64,000 nt of DNA, from assembly GCA_026874595.1 (NCBI GenBank), contig CM049322.1, positions 24,649,400-24,713,399 of the forward strand, given 5' to 3'. Below the pieces are notes generated by a model. That model did no database searches. It saw only the letters and a list, made by a program, of their open reading frames with translations, and was not told where the DNA came from. Every line of letters starts with the position of its first letter. Within the stretch, counting starts at the first letter, position 1. The translations under genes and the position numbers were made by a program. This document shows, in pieces, positions 44,518-56,850 of this stretch. This DNA comes from Sipunculus nudus (taxonomy: Eukaryota > Annelida > Sipuncula > Golfingiida > Sipunculidae).

Positions 44518-47500
44518 TTGTAAAATTTTAAGATTCAAAACAAGAGAAAAAGTTCAAGCTCAGGACAATTTATTTGAAGCCGAATGCAAAGACGATTCAT
44601 AAATCTCGATTATCCAAACATCAAAATGTAAAAAAAAAACCTTTGTTGTATAGCCTGTTTTGATCGTGTTTCATAATATCTGTATTATAAAAATATAGAG
44701 TGAGAATCACAAAATTTGACTGAATAATTAGAAAACTGGTCTGAGGCTACAGGTAAACCTCCCCAAGACCTGATCAAACTTTGTGTGTCACAAATTTATT
44801 TATAATCACTAAGTATGTGTACATGTATATTAATTTTTATCATGAACAAATATGTTCAGGTACACACAAAAAACATTCATAATAAGGGTCATCCGTAAAG
44901 TAAAATATTTTGTTATAATTCACATTAAAGATATGCAATAGATAAACTCTGATACACATTAAATATCAGCGTGTTATATGCGACCACGGTACGAGTTTCA
45001 CAAATACGACCACCCCCAAATTACGACCACTTTGCTCAGTCCCCAGGGTGGTCGTAATTGTGGGGTTCCACTGTAGATAAAATAGCTGGCTCATTTATAA
45101 ACAACTATTTCCTATAAAAGTTTTTTATGAGAGTCACTGCTCTTTCAGCCTGCATTGCTTGCGCTTTCTTTGTTTTATGCCATGACAATGTACTTGTAAA
45201 TATTACCCCTAAGTATCTATAGTCATTTACCATTTCAATTTGAGTATTTTAGATAGTGCCATTTTTCTAATCTTTTTAATGAACCCACGTGTCTAAAAAA
45301 ACATAATTTTTGTCTTTCCTAAATTAACTTTTAAGCCATAATTGACAGAAAAAAAAGAGTATCCCTTTTATCACAGTTTTAACTGAAACATACCACAATC
45401 ATGTTGTACACTATCAAAAGCAGTTGAAAAATCAATAAAAGTGTAATAAAACCTTCTTTTCTTTTTTGTTAAATATTTCTGCACACACCCCATTAAAGAA
45501 AATGTATGGTCTTCTGTTGAATAACCTTTACTATAGCCAACTTGTGCTTCACATAAGAATCAAGCTTGATCAACATTCTTTTGAATTCTGTTTGCCAATA
45601 TTTTTGTAAATAGTTTACCCACGGTATTAAGCAGTGAAATACCTCTATATATAATTTTTTTAGCATCTATGGTGGAAGCCTTTTTGTGAATTGGTACAAT
45701 AAATGCTTCGCTCCAAGAGCCTGGGAAAAATCATTTCCTAATACACTATTATATAATTGTAATATATGAGACGATATGTGACTATATTTATCTTTCAATA
45801 TATCTACCATTATCCCGTCAGGCCCTATGGCCTTTCCTCTTTTCATTTCATTTATGGCTTTCTGTACTTCACAAGGTGTTATGAGTCCATCAAGCACTGT
45901 ATCATTTTTTTTTAAATATTCCAGAGTATGATTCTTAAACTCTTGATTAATTTCAAGTGTTGATGAATTCAAAAGTTCCTTAAAATGTTTGTACCAACGT
46001 ACCAGTTCTACTGTTGTAACAATTTTCTTTTTATTTAAAAATCTCATGTTTTTCCACATGGAATCAGTGTCCTTTGCACCTATCACCTTTTGCTCCTCTG
46101 AGGCTTGGATGATTGCCTTTCCTTTCTTCACATCATTTTTTAAATTTCTGTTTTGTTTGTTAATAATTAAGTAAGTCGCCATCTGATATTGTACATCTAC
46201 ACTTATTCAAAGCTATAATTTTTCATTTTTCCAAAATTCACATTCTATGTCCCACCATTTTGGTTGCTTTAGTTTCATGTTGTCTCGGAAGTTTTGTTTA
46301 TTTCTGTAGGATATATTTTGATAAATACTAACCAATAATTCACTTGCTTTGTCCGGATATGTTTCTAAGGTTTCATTAAATGTGTTGAAAAGTAACACAC
46401 ATTCTATTTGTTCTCAGACATGGGGTCTATTACAGTTGTTCTATTACTATTACTATTACTATTACTATTACTTTCAATTTCTGATATTACTATTACTATT
46501 ACCACATTTTATCTTCTATTACTATTACTATTACTATTACTATTACTGGGGTATCTTTTACTATTACTATTACTATTACATAAACTGATGGGAGGATTCT
46601 AGACTTTGCGCAGCCATGAGTGCTATAAACTAGCACTGCAATCACATTTATATATTATATATTAATATTAGAAGCACCTATATCATCCAGTTACCTACAC
46701 AATTTTCTTATACTGTGTCTGTCATTAACAATAAGCACCAGTGGTCACCAGCAGTGTGGCAGCTGGCCCATGCTTGCCTCAACAATAGGCACTTCCTGGG
46801 CAATTCCTGGACAAGAATTGAGTGTGTTCAGCATTATTTGCTGGTATGCTTCATGATCGAGGGGCTCACAGGAAGTAATAGAAAGTAAATAGAAAGTATT
46901 ACTTTGCCTTCTGTTTCTATTACTATTACTATTACAGCGAAAATTTTTGAGTCTATTACTATTACTATTACTATTACATGGAAAAAGCTGTAATAGTCTA
47001 TTACTATTACTATTACTTATTACTATTACCCCATGTCTGTTTGTTCTAATGATTTTGAAATAGTTGTTTTATCTTCATCAGTCTGATAAAATTTTACCCA
47101 TTTTGTCAGTTCGCATATGTGAAAGCATTTTCCTTGGTCTGATAATATTAAGTGAACAGCTTAAAGGAACGGATCATCTGATAATACACTGGATCCATCT
47201 ACCTTATGAAGTAGACAGCTACTGACGATTACATAATCAACTACACTGCTACAAAAAGGAGTTAAACACGTAATTAAGTCTCCTGGTAAATCTGGTATAT
47301 CTGTTATATTTACAGTTCTAGCATTAAAATCACCAAGGAGAATTACATTAAATTAATCAAATTCTGCTAAAGTACCTACCAATAAATTTTTCAGCCTGTT
47401 GATACCATTTATTTCATCTTCATTCACATAGAATGATGAACCTGCTGGTGCAATATAGCAGCAAACTATGGCCAAATCTTTATCTTCATTAATTAAGGTA

Positions 47501-47760
47501 CCATCATACCCGTTAATTTCTGTTGCACGTTAACTAAAACCCCTCCTCTCGCTGTACTCTTCCTGACTATTCAATAACCATAGTATACGTGGAATGCATC
47601 AGAAAATTCATCATCCGTGGTTGCCCATGTTTCAGTGATACATACAATACAGTGATTATTTATCAACTCTACTGATTTAATTTTGTTCTTAAGTCCATGT
47701 GCATTCCATGTTGCTATTTCTGCATTAGCATTTCTGCTAGTGCTGGACTAGTTTACACAG
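44160..47760 (-). pseudogene. Decayed LINE (non-LTR retrotransposon) with APE endonuclease and reverse transcriptase
   Basis: Reading the minus strand from 47760 down: an endonuclease block with CITETW (about 47645-47617) and LLGDFNART (about 47340-47310); after a nested element, the RT N-terminal region EVQKAINEMKRGKAIGPDGI (about 45890-45815); ISLLNTVGKLFTKILANRI (about 45640-45575); FIDFSTAFDSVQH (about 45450-45405); VNLGKTKIMFF (about 45330-45295); and the C-terminal PVLSYGSELWGYE..CKYTLK region (44453-44196). Stops and frameshifts interrupt every part, so it is dead. Such elements copy themselves by target-primed reverse transcription. The clade is not certain (CR1/L2/RTE-like). A second insertion probably occupies 44460-45080. 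Confidence 0.85.
46415..47039. mobile_element. hAT-like MITE, 625 bp, nested in the LINE
   Basis: The ends are CAGACATGGGGT and its reverse complement (ACCCCATGTCTG). They are flanked by a perfect 8-bp duplication TTTGTTCT at 46407-46414 and 47040-47047. An 8-bp duplication with CA..TG ends is the hAT signature. Both ends run into (ATTACT)n tracts, which produce poly-Tyr or poly-Leu reading frames. No transposase. Confidence 0.85.
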
Positions 47761-47884
47761 GGGGGGGGGGGGGTTAAGTTTAAGTTGAAAAATATGACAA
47801 ACAGAAATAGGTTTTTATCCATATGCATAAGGGAAAAATCCTACTGGTTCAAATAATATTAAAGAAGATATGTCTGAAATAATG

Positions 47885-48540
47885 TGTGCAATAGAAAATC
47901 ACAGACTGTAGTCTGTTGGCCATATTTGATTTTGAGCAAATCGATTTTCAACAGGTCAGAAGCCCTCATAGGCACCAATTAATGATCCCTGTGCATTTGA
48001 GAAAGATCAAGCATATTGTTGCGAAAGAAAATCAAAGATAGTGCTCTGGTGGCCATATTTGAACTTCGACAGGTCTGCAATTCGATAGAGATGGAGCCCT
48101 TATAGGTACCGATCATCTCTGTGTAAATGAGATAGATCAAGCTTGTTCTTGTCGAGATATCGTGCTTAAGGGAATATCGGCAATTGTGCTCTGGGAGCCA
48201 TATTGGAATTCTGACAGGTCTGTTTTTGGAAAGGGGTTGTGTCCGTATAGGCACCAATGATCCCTGAGAAAATGATGAAGATCAAGCATGTTCTTGTTGA
48301 GATATCCGGTGCGAAAGAAAATCACCCATTATGATCTGGTGGCCATATTTGATTCCGACAAGTCTGTCTTCCAATAGGTCTGAAGCCCTCGTATGTACCG
48401 ATCATCCCTGTGAATTTGGGAAAGCTGAAGTATGTTGTTGTTGTTGAGTTATCACGTGCGAAAGAAAATCAGCGATTGGGCTGTGGTGGCCATATTGGAA
48501 TTCTGACAGGTCTGTATTTCAATAGGCCTAGACTTTCATA
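47885..48540. repeat. Tandem repeat, about 145-bp unit, 5 copies
   Basis: 'ggtggccatatttga' recurs about every 133-147 bases, with 'gcgaaagaaaatca', 'aggtctgaagccctcatagg' and 'agatcaagcatgttcttgtt' in each copy. A 13-base G run lies upstream at about 47761. 48540-49545 holds dispersed-repeat fragments and no gene. Confidence 0.85.
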
Positions 48541-49545
48541 TGAACAGGAAAAGTAGATAAGCAGAGTTCCGAAACATTTTACTGAATAAATAACTTGCTA
48601 AATATAGTAAGCTGATTGACAAACATAAATAGTTATAATTATATCCATGTTAGTTCTGCACAATACTTGATAAATAAATACATCCTGATCCATTACTCTG
48701 GTCGCTTGTTAAACTGAATTAACTTCACTTGAAAGTAAAGTTTTAGCATCACCAGACTTCTGTATCCCATGTACTGCAAAATAAAGGCCTTGATCGAACA
48801 CTTTTAGATTAGACATTATTTATCAATTATTTAATTTATTCATCAGTACCCCCAAAGTAATTGCAGGATCCACCCCTGAAATACCATGAATATTTCGTGG
48901 AACTATTTCTTAAACGAAAGCCAGTGTACAATACTACAATTGTACCAAATTTGGTACTTTTATCACAATTTGCACAATTTTTCCATTAGCCGCCGCACTA
49001 ATAATTGAATTGCAAATCTCTTGTATGCATTACCCATAATTATTTTAACTTACAATGCCCACAGCTGATTTAACTGCTGGTTAAAAGCTGGTTAACCTAA
49101 AATTTATTTATTCTTCATAAGATTTATTCCTTATAACACCACTGACTAACATGAAACACCAGTGACATTTGAGTAACACCACTAAATAACTTACACCAAC
49201 CTGCTTAATTTTTCTTAGAACCCTCCTTCAGTAAATGAAATCTTTATTCAGTATCCACGCAAATTGATGTTAGAACAGGAATGTTAGATATTTTAAAGGT
49301 TAACTTCACAGGGTATGTTTAAATCACTGGAATAGATAAAAATGTTTGATAGAAAATTGTATCTTGTTGTTATCTGAACAATCCTCTGTTTAACCTGAAG
49401 ATAATTTTTACAAATGTCACAACAGACTAACGGAAAATGTGTAAATGTTAATTCACAGTGGATTATTCGTCTGAAATACCTGGACCGATTTGATTCTTAT
49501 CAAAGGAGTTATCAAGGAAACTCACACACTACTGACCAGTCACAC

Positions 49546-49946
49546 TGTAACTGCCCGCCTGTCTCCACCCTGGGTTGAGTATCACCTTATCTGGGTGATC
49601 ATTAACCTGGGTACTGTATGGCGGTCAGTGACCTTTTCCCCTGTCGAGCACACACGTGGTGAAGGCCGGAAAGATCGGGTGCCAGTCGGGTTTGGGCTTT
49701 TAGCTGAGACAGAAGAGTTGGTTTGCTGATTCAGAGCGCCATCTTCTGTACATCCAGGAGTCAGCCTTGACAACCTTGATATGTGCTTTATCCCTTGTAC
49801 TTATGCAGACCATATGCAGTTTAATTGTTAAAGTTTTTAGTTTTGTTTATAACCCTACATATTTGTTGTGGTTCTTTGAATTACCCAGCCAGATAGAAAA
49901 AAAAAAAAAACGAAAATCCTGTCCTCAGAATTAGAAATCCCTTACA
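49546..49946 (+). repeat. 5' LTR of the gypsy element
   Basis: Starts TGTAACTGCCCGCCTGTCTC and ends CCCTTACA. It carries an A14 run near 49898 that is much shorter in the 3' copy. Confidence 0.92.
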
Positions 49947-49948
49947 AC

Positions 49949-49963
49949 TGGCGAGCATAAGCC
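49949..49963 (+). other. Primer binding site of the gypsy element
   Basis: TGGCGAGCATAAGCC begins two bases after the 5' LTR. TGG is the usual start, complementary to a tRNA CCA end. The tRNA is not identified. The 62-kb element has a similar TGGCGAGC start. Confidence 0.7.
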
Positions 49964-51111
49964 TTTATGCGCGTGTGAAATTTGCGCTGGGAAACGAACC
50001 CTGGTTGAGAAATTGCTTTGTTCAGGTTAATTCTGGATATCCAACATCCCAATATACTGTGTACACTTATAAGACAGCCATTCTGTCTATTGATAATCTG
50101 AAGAACCACACACTTGATTTCATAGGTGATACATTTATTTAACAATTCTTTGTGCTTGTGCCATTCATTTGATCATCTATAATACAAACTATTAAAGAAG
50201 GAAAACTAATTTTGTAACATTAATAAATAGATAAAGGTTATAATAAAATAAAAGAAGTTATAAAATACATTTCTTTTCTCAAATTGAATTTTATATAGTT
50301 GCATAAAGGGAAAGTTCATTTCAGATTCGATTTCAGTAATCATACACTTATTTGCTCATACCTTTTATAATCATCAATATCATAAATATATATCATGTTC
50401 ATAAATTTACAAATTCATACTTAAAAGAAAAAAAATTTAGTTTACTTAAAGAATCACTACTATTGAACATTAAAAGAATATCCATCCCTATTAAACCAAT
50501 ATCCCTGTTAAATTACCCTTTCTTTTTATAGCCCTGAGAGGGCCCATATAAAATCTTAACATCAGCACACAAGAACAAACCAGATGCAGATGTCATACCA
50601 CCATGCTGAACTGAACTTTGGACACCCAGCCCCTGCTGCCTCTTGGCTCAAAGGCCGACTGTTGATGTAAATCCCTCTGTATACATGCTAGATAAAATTA
50701 CCTTAGTCCACCGTGCTTAGTAGCGAACAGGCCCGTGCTATAAATGCCCTTGTGACCTCATATTTAACGGCCAGTGACTGACTTGTTATATATATCCATC
50801 CACTTGACTTTAATAATTGGTAAACAAACAAATGAATAAACAATATATAAAAAATATAAATAAATAAATAAATAAAATAAATAAATAAAAAATATTAAAT
50901 AAATAAAATAAATAAAAACAGACAAACATCCAACAAAATTTTAGTTCACTTATCTATATCTCCCATTAAATTTTCTTGTGAACAACATTGCTTTTTACAA
51001 ATTTATAGAGTATTATGGTTTAATTCACATGATTAGCTGAGAATATTACACATAACAGTTCTAGAGAATTTCACTACCTGCAACTAAGTACAAGCCACTG
51101 TAAACAACAAC
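49964..51111 (+). other. Gypsy element leader region
   Basis: AT-rich untranslated leader between the primer site and the gag start, with an (AAATA)n-like tract at about 50850-50920. No open frame. Confidence 0.5.
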
Positions 51112-52005
51112 ATGTCTGACACACGTGAAGACCTTACTCGGGCCTTAAATAAGGTTCAAACCACCAGTACATTACTTGATCTTCAATTCAATCTTGATAG
51201 AACAATAGGCAAAATCGGCCATTGTGCCAGCAGTAATGCAGGACAAATCAGACATTATGCTGAACAAATAAAACCGGCTGCCAATGACTTAGACAATGAT
51301 AACAATTTTGTCAAATAAGTGATTCGATCCACTTTAGTTGGCAAAGTCGCAAAGTCTGTTGAATGTTTTATGTTGAAAAAATCAACAACAGATGAAAAGG
51401 GAAAGAGTACGCAAAATGTAACTTGGCAGGAAGTTATCCAACATATTAAGTTCACTTTTCTGCCACCTAACGACATGGATCACCTCAAAAACAGACTGAC
51501 CAAGCTCAGACAGAAATCACAAACAATGCTAGAGGAGCATAATGACACCTTCATACAATTGGTGGTAGAATTGTATGGAAATACCATCCCCGCTGACAAA
51601 AATAAGGAAATTGTAGAACACTATGCACGCAGTCTGAGTAGTACTGCTGCAGCAAGAGCAGCCCTAAAATACAAGGATATAGATGAGGCCATGCAAACTG
51701 CCAGAAACCTGATGCATGATGACTTAGCTTTTCAGAAACTCGGAAGAGACCCTGAGGCTGACATGAAATACAAAACCCCTAGGGACATAGATCTCATTAA
51801 TAAGCGTTTCCATCATCCTTTTGATGCAGAAACAGCACACAGAAAACAACAGCCTTACATGAGATATACACAGAATAACAGAAAAGTCTGTTATTACGGC
51901 TCCACAGTTGGACATCTGAGTAACCAGTCCTATACCCTGAAAAGAAGAAATGCTTGGGGCCAATGGGCCCCTTGGGCCCAAGAGGGCCAAACGTGGACCA
52001 GTTAA
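51112..52005 (+). pseudogene. gag: gag of the gypsy element, broken
   Basis: Begins ATG (MSDTREDLTRAL). The same frame continues past an in-frame TAA at 51316-51318. The middle part has a capsid-like helical block (HIKFTFLPPNDMDHLKNRLT). The C-terminal zinc knuckle is ruined: in CYYGSTVGHLSNQSY the second and third Cys positions are Gly and Ser. Gag would form the particle and bind RNA. Confidence 0.8.
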
Positions 52006-52289
52006 CCACCACAAACACACAAACAACAAGCATCACAACAAGTGAACAGAAGTCGAAAGGGTGTCACTGATCAACATAATCGGTATATTGAACCAATGGT
52101 CAGTCATGTTCAGAAATCTGGTCAACAAGTTCATGCTGTACAACCCATTGCACAAAAATTTTTCGACCCCCCTCAGGAAATATCCCATGAGGGTGATACA
52201 TATACTTTGAACAAACCCACCCACTGGCCTCACAGTCATTTAAACTGGTAAGGGCCGCATCACGACATCAACAGGGACGCCCATTCATT

Positions 52290-52560
52290 AAATTACATTA
52301 TGCTGAAGTTAGCCTAGAAGCCCTTATTGACACTGGGGCGGCTGTTTCGTTGATGCGGCATGATACTTTCATGAACCTTCACAGAAAGAATAATAACCTC
52401 ACATTGGAGGAACCCCCCATGGGCTCCAGTCCGTCACGGGCAATAAGCTTGTACTGACTGGTATAACCTATGTGTTATTCTCAAATCTTGACACTAGGTT
52501 ACGCCTATTCGTGGTACCAGACTTACCACATGATCTTATTCAGGGAGTGACGTACTGAAC
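52290..52560 (+). pseudogene. pro: Protease region of the gypsy element, frameshifted
   Basis: Contains the aspartic protease active-site motif LIDTGAAVSLM (about 52323-52355). The frame then ends at a stop near 52458 after a shift near 52428, with the homologous text continuing in another frame. It would process Gag-Pol. Confidence 0.75.
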
Positions 52561-52614
52561 AGCGGCTGTGCCGACCTTGACCTTGAACAAGATACCTTGA
52601 CATAGTATCGTCGT

Positions 52615-53331
52615 GTGTTCAAGATTACACATGAATACGTGGGAACACCAACTAAAATCTTCATCACAAGGCCGTGTTATGCTGACACAGATTTAGATCA
52701 CGTCCTGAGACAGTTTAGTGATGTGTTCGCCTCATCAGAGGAGAAAATGTCCATTTCAAGTCTACCGCCATTAAAAGTTAGAACAAATGGGACAATCACA
52801 TCACTCCCACCTTATAGGGTTCCCCTGGCAAAGAAAAAGGTGTTTGACCAGGAAGTACAAAGACTACTAAAAGAAGGGATCATTAGACCAAGTAGGTCAC
52901 CCTATAGTAGTCCTGTGTCCCTGGTAGACAAAATGGATGGTTCAGTTCGGCTGGTAGTCGACTACCGGAAGGTCAACCAGACAATCCAGGCAGATAAGTT
53001 TCCCCTCCCACGCTTGTCTGACATTTTTTATGATTTACAGGGTGCCACAATATTTTCCACCCTCGATTTGAAGTCTGGGTACCACCAGTTAGCAATGCAT
53101 CCTGACAGCATACCTCTGACAGCAATGGCCACACCCAGCGGACTCTGTGAGTTTGTCAGTTGTCCTTTTGGCCTTCCAGTGGCGCCCTCTGCATTCCAAA
53201 GAGCCATAAGTTGGGCCCTCAAAGAAGCTGTGTTAGACAATTGTGCCCGTGTCTACATAGATGACATTGTGGTCTTCAGTAGAAGCAACACTTGCAGAAG
53301 GTATTTCGTTGTCTTCAACGGTATAACCTAA
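52615..53331 (+). pseudogene. pol: Reverse transcriptase of the gypsy element (fingers and palm)
   Basis: Open over 238 codons. It holds EGIIRPSRSPYSSPVSLVDK, VVDYRKVNQ, FSTLDLKSGYHQL, the FGLPVAPSAFQRA block and the catalytic YIDDIVVFS (an Asp pair). After YIDDI the frame shifts at about 53290-53300. This is the best preserved enzymatic part. It copies element RNA to DNA. Confidence 0.93.
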
Positions 53332-53775
53332 AACTCAAGGCCTCAAAATGCAATTTTGCTAAACCAGCAGTAATACTTCTGGGCCACATTATATCAGCAG
53401 AAGGAAAACTGCCAGATCCAGAAAAGACTGAAGCCATAAGAAACATGGCAGCACCCACAAATGTAAAAGGTGTTCGCAGCCTGCTAGGCACCTGTGGGTT
53501 TTACAGGCAATTCGTAAAGAATTATGCCGAAATTGCAGCACCCCTGGTGGCATTAACAAAGAAACATGCTAAATTCCACTGAGGCCAAGATCACGAAGCG
53601 GCCTTCCAAAAACTGAAAGACCTACTTGTTTCACCTCAGGTGATGGCCTTTCCAGATCCCGAAAAACCTTACCACCTGTACACTGATGCGTCAAATGTGG
53701 CAGTAGGTGCAGTGCTGGTCCAGCTGGATGACAATAACACAGAAAGAGTTATTGAGTATGTGCCACACACTTAAT
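53292..53775 (+). pseudogene. pol: RT thumb/connection and RNase H start, frame-shifted and stopped
   Basis: Continues RT homology with ASKCNFAKPAVILLGHIIS and LLGTCGFYRQFVKNYAEIAA. A TGA at 53580-53582 stands where the family has Trp. Beyond it the same frame carries the first RNase H catalytic Asp (YTDAS, about 53680-53691). It stops at about 53773. Confidence 0.85.
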
Positions 53776-54321
53776 CCAGCGCAGCGTAATTATTCTACCA
53801 TCGAGCGTGAAGGCTTGGCTGTCATGGTAGCCCTTACAAAGCTAAGGCACTACCTCCTGGGTAGCCAGTTTACACTCTACACTGACCACAGACCCTTGCA
53901 GAGTCTGTTTACCTCAAAGATAAATAACACAAGGGTCCAGCGCTGGGCACTGACACTGGCAGAGTTCTCTCCTAAAATTGTGTATAGAAAGGGCTGCCTG
54001 AATGTAAAAGCTGATATGTTGTCCAGACTGCACAATTCAAAGCCGATTCCACCAGTGCCAGAGCCACCAGTCATAGCCTGTGTATCCCCTGGAGCAGTAG
54101 AAATGATATACCTCATGGAAGACAGTAAAGCTGAGCATCTAATTCCTGTTACAGCACGACATGTGTATGATGACATCGATTTGGATGCCATTATCCAGGC
54201 ACAAACATTACAGTTCCTAACACTGAAACGGAAAGGTCAAAAGGGCCATCCGTATCTCACACTGATCGATGGGGCACTCTATAATTTGCGGCCACCGTAC
54301 AAGGGGGCGCCACAGTCATAA
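53765..54321 (+). pseudogene. pol: RNase H (rest) and linker of the gypsy element
   Basis: After another frameshift: YSTIEREGLAVM (catalytic Glu), LYTDHRPLQSLF (Asp) and VKADMLSRL (Asp). It ends at 54321 and overlaps the integrase frame. RNase H removes the RNA template strand. Confidence 0.85.
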
Positions 54322-55606
54322 AAATGCACATCTTCAGCTTGGCCATCTAGGAGTTATCAAAACAATGCATAGGGTGAATGAAGCATACATGTTTCTGGGG
54401 CTGAAAAGATCAGTACAACGGGTCATCCACAACTGCCCAATCTGCACCTTGCAGAGGACACCCAGAGACAGAGTGGCTATTCAGGAAATGCCTATGCCAT
54501 CACAGTGTTTCTAGTTCATCTCCTGTGACCTAATAGGCCCATTTGTGCTAGTGAGAACGACAACAAATACGTCCTCATAGTCATTCCTTGAGGTATTCCC
54601 TCTCCCTGACAAAACATGTAAGTCAGTATGGACAGCCCTACACCAACAATATTTTGCTCGTTATGGCACTCCTAAGACTATCCTCACAGATAATGGCCTA
54701 GAATTTAATGCTACAGCTTGGGATAAATACCTTAAAGAAGTGGGCATAGAACACAGAAGGTTTACGGCCTACCACCCGCAATCTAACGGGAAAATTGAGC
54801 GAGTAAATCGGACAGTAAAAGAACTACTGTACAGATTACTTGCAAATAACCCTGATCACTGGGAGGCTACCCTTAGTGATGTACAATGGGCTCATAACAG
54901 CTCCCGTAACGAAGCAACAGGCCAGTCCCCATATCTGGTTGTATTTGGGAGACACCCAAATGCTCCAATACACCACATTGATCTCAATATGGCTTATACA
55001 CTAAATGGCAGAATACAGAGAATGCACAGCATCTGGCTTGAGACTCAAGCCCACATTCAAGCCAGCCGCGTACCTGACAGACTGAGATCTGAACGGCAGG
55101 CTAATGCGCCAATACTGGCGGACAATACGGCAGTCCTATTAAAAGCTGAAATTCCTATGACATTTACTGCCAAATGTGACCCTCAGTGGGTGATTACAGA
55201 ACAACGTAACACTACATGTCACATACAAAACCAGCAAAGTGGGGCAACGAAGAAAGTTCATCGATCAAAAGTTGCTTCCGCTCCTACAAATGCTGATTGG
55301 ACGCAGGTCAGGACGGACAGACCTACACACAAACGTCACTTACGTAACAGGACAAAACATGTCCATAGTAAGACAGCACAGACAGACTCGTTACCAAGAA
55401 AAGGCAGGCCCTCTGCGAAACGCCAAGATAACATAAGGTACGCAAATCCTTATGCCTGGAGTGGCGAAACGCCAAAGTGCTATGAATGTGCAGAGCCTGG
55501 ACATATCGCCGATGACTGTGACGTTAGATTACATAGAGTAGCGAATGGGGATTTCGCGGGCATCCCCCCCCCCCCCAATCACTTAATAAAATCAGGGCCC
55601 GGTTGA
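54269..55606 (+). pseudogene. pol: Integrase of the gypsy element with a C-terminal CCHC knuckle
   Basis: HHCC zinc domain (HLQLGHLG ... NCPIC, to about 54460). In-frame TAG at 54512-54514. The first catalytic Asp is in CDLIGPF (about 54524-54544), with a stop and frame shift before TDNG (about 54684). The Glu lies in SNGKIERVN. The 55000-55280 region resembles the usual integrase C-terminal domain. It is followed by a basic linker and CYECAEPGHIADDC, a perfect CX2CX4HX4C zinc knuckle, then a proline run and stop at 55604-55606. A knuckle at this end is unusual for gypsy elements. Confidence 0.88.
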
Positions 55607-55992
55607 ACAGAAATGGAAAATAAAAATCTTTGCTAAGTAAGCTATGTCCATCAGGGAGAATACAAACTCTCACACCAAAAACGACGAACCTGTAGCAGGG
55701 CCTTCGAATGATTATACACACAGGCCTATGCTTACTCGACACAGCAGTAGAAATACAAGGAAACATAACTATGCAATTCTAAATGAACGGGGATATTCAC
55801 AGTAAATGTCATACAAGCCTTACTGTACATGTATATATGTATATAAACGTGCATAAAAAATACAAAAATAATAGTTTGATAAACTATTGTGTATATGTAT
55901 TGTGTGTATATGTTTATATATTTGTGTGTATGTATGTATGTATGTATGTATGTATATATGTATATGTATGGGTGTGTATGTGTATGTGTATG

Positions 55993-56023
<31 letters not shown>

Positions 56024-56838
56024 ATTATTTCACTGTACTTCCTACCCATTTGCAGAAAATGCAGTAGAGAGCATCCGACCCAAATACCTCTACTTACACA
56101 TATTTCATTCGGTTGTAGATGTACTGACTCATCAGCCATGCACCGCTGGTCATGGTCAAAGTTTTGTAAATACTACTCTTGTATTATAGGAGAAGGTACT
56201 GCTGTTGTGGTTTTCATTTCAGGGGGGCCCAATCTGGTATGTACATCGATCCTGTCTCCTGATGACAATATCAGCAACCAAAACAGTGACCCCGTGCTGC
56301 CAGTTTAAGCCTTGCAGACTGAGTCAAAGGATTATATCTGGCTTTAAACATGGAACTTTCATGTACAGAAACTGGACTGTATTGGATCATTTATGAACAG
56401 TTACTTTAATTATAAACCATGCATATTCTTGTGCATTATATATTATCATCTGATGTCACTTGTGTATTATATGTATATCTAATAAAATAGATCTTCTCTA
56501 AACTTCCACAACAACTATCAGACTGCTGGTCCCTAATTCTCAGTAGTACTGTGTAGGGAGAGAAAACTCCCTACGGGTCCGCTGTTGGGATCCCGCTCCC
56601 AGGGATACCGAGCACTGGATAAACCCCCCTCCCCCCCCCCCCCCCCCCCCCCCCCAACATGGGAGTTAGGGGTTGGGTAGCCGGCTCACAGCCTATACAC
56701 AGACTGCAAAGGCCTAGTTTGGGCCAAATAATGAACAAAAACCAGTCTTCCCCTCCAAAAGGATAAGCAATATGACGGATACTGCAAAACAAACTACAAC
56801 AAAAAATTTTCCACTATATAGTGCAAAATTTTTCCCGA
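55607..56838 (+). other. Gypsy element 3' region, no supported gene
   Basis: About 1.2 kb between integrase and the polypurine tract. It holds TGTA/TA microsatellite (55880-56020) and a C run of about 30 (56621-56655). Small frames are repeat-driven. If a third ORF ever existed it is not recognisable. Confidence 0.5.
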
Positions 56839-56839
56839 T

Positions 56840-56850
56840 AGGGGGAAGGA
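56840..56850 (+). other. Polypurine tract of the gypsy element
   Basis: 'gggggaagga' directly precedes the TG of the 3' LTR, the expected plus-strand priming site. Confidence 0.8.

Noticed and set aside
46349-46602. Poly-Tyr and poly-Leu reading frames
   Set aside because: They are translations of the (ATTACT)n microsatellite inside the hAT-like MITE.
43130-48880. One large hAT element bounded by the 'aggggcggatc' text at 43700 and 'ggatccacccctg' at 48867
   Set aside because: The flanking 8-mers do not match, so these are more likely ends of different copies.
55783-56308. Third ORF (envelope-like) in the gypsy element
   Set aside because: The overlapping frames are driven by TGTA/TA microsatellite and show no signal peptide, glycosylation or membrane pattern.
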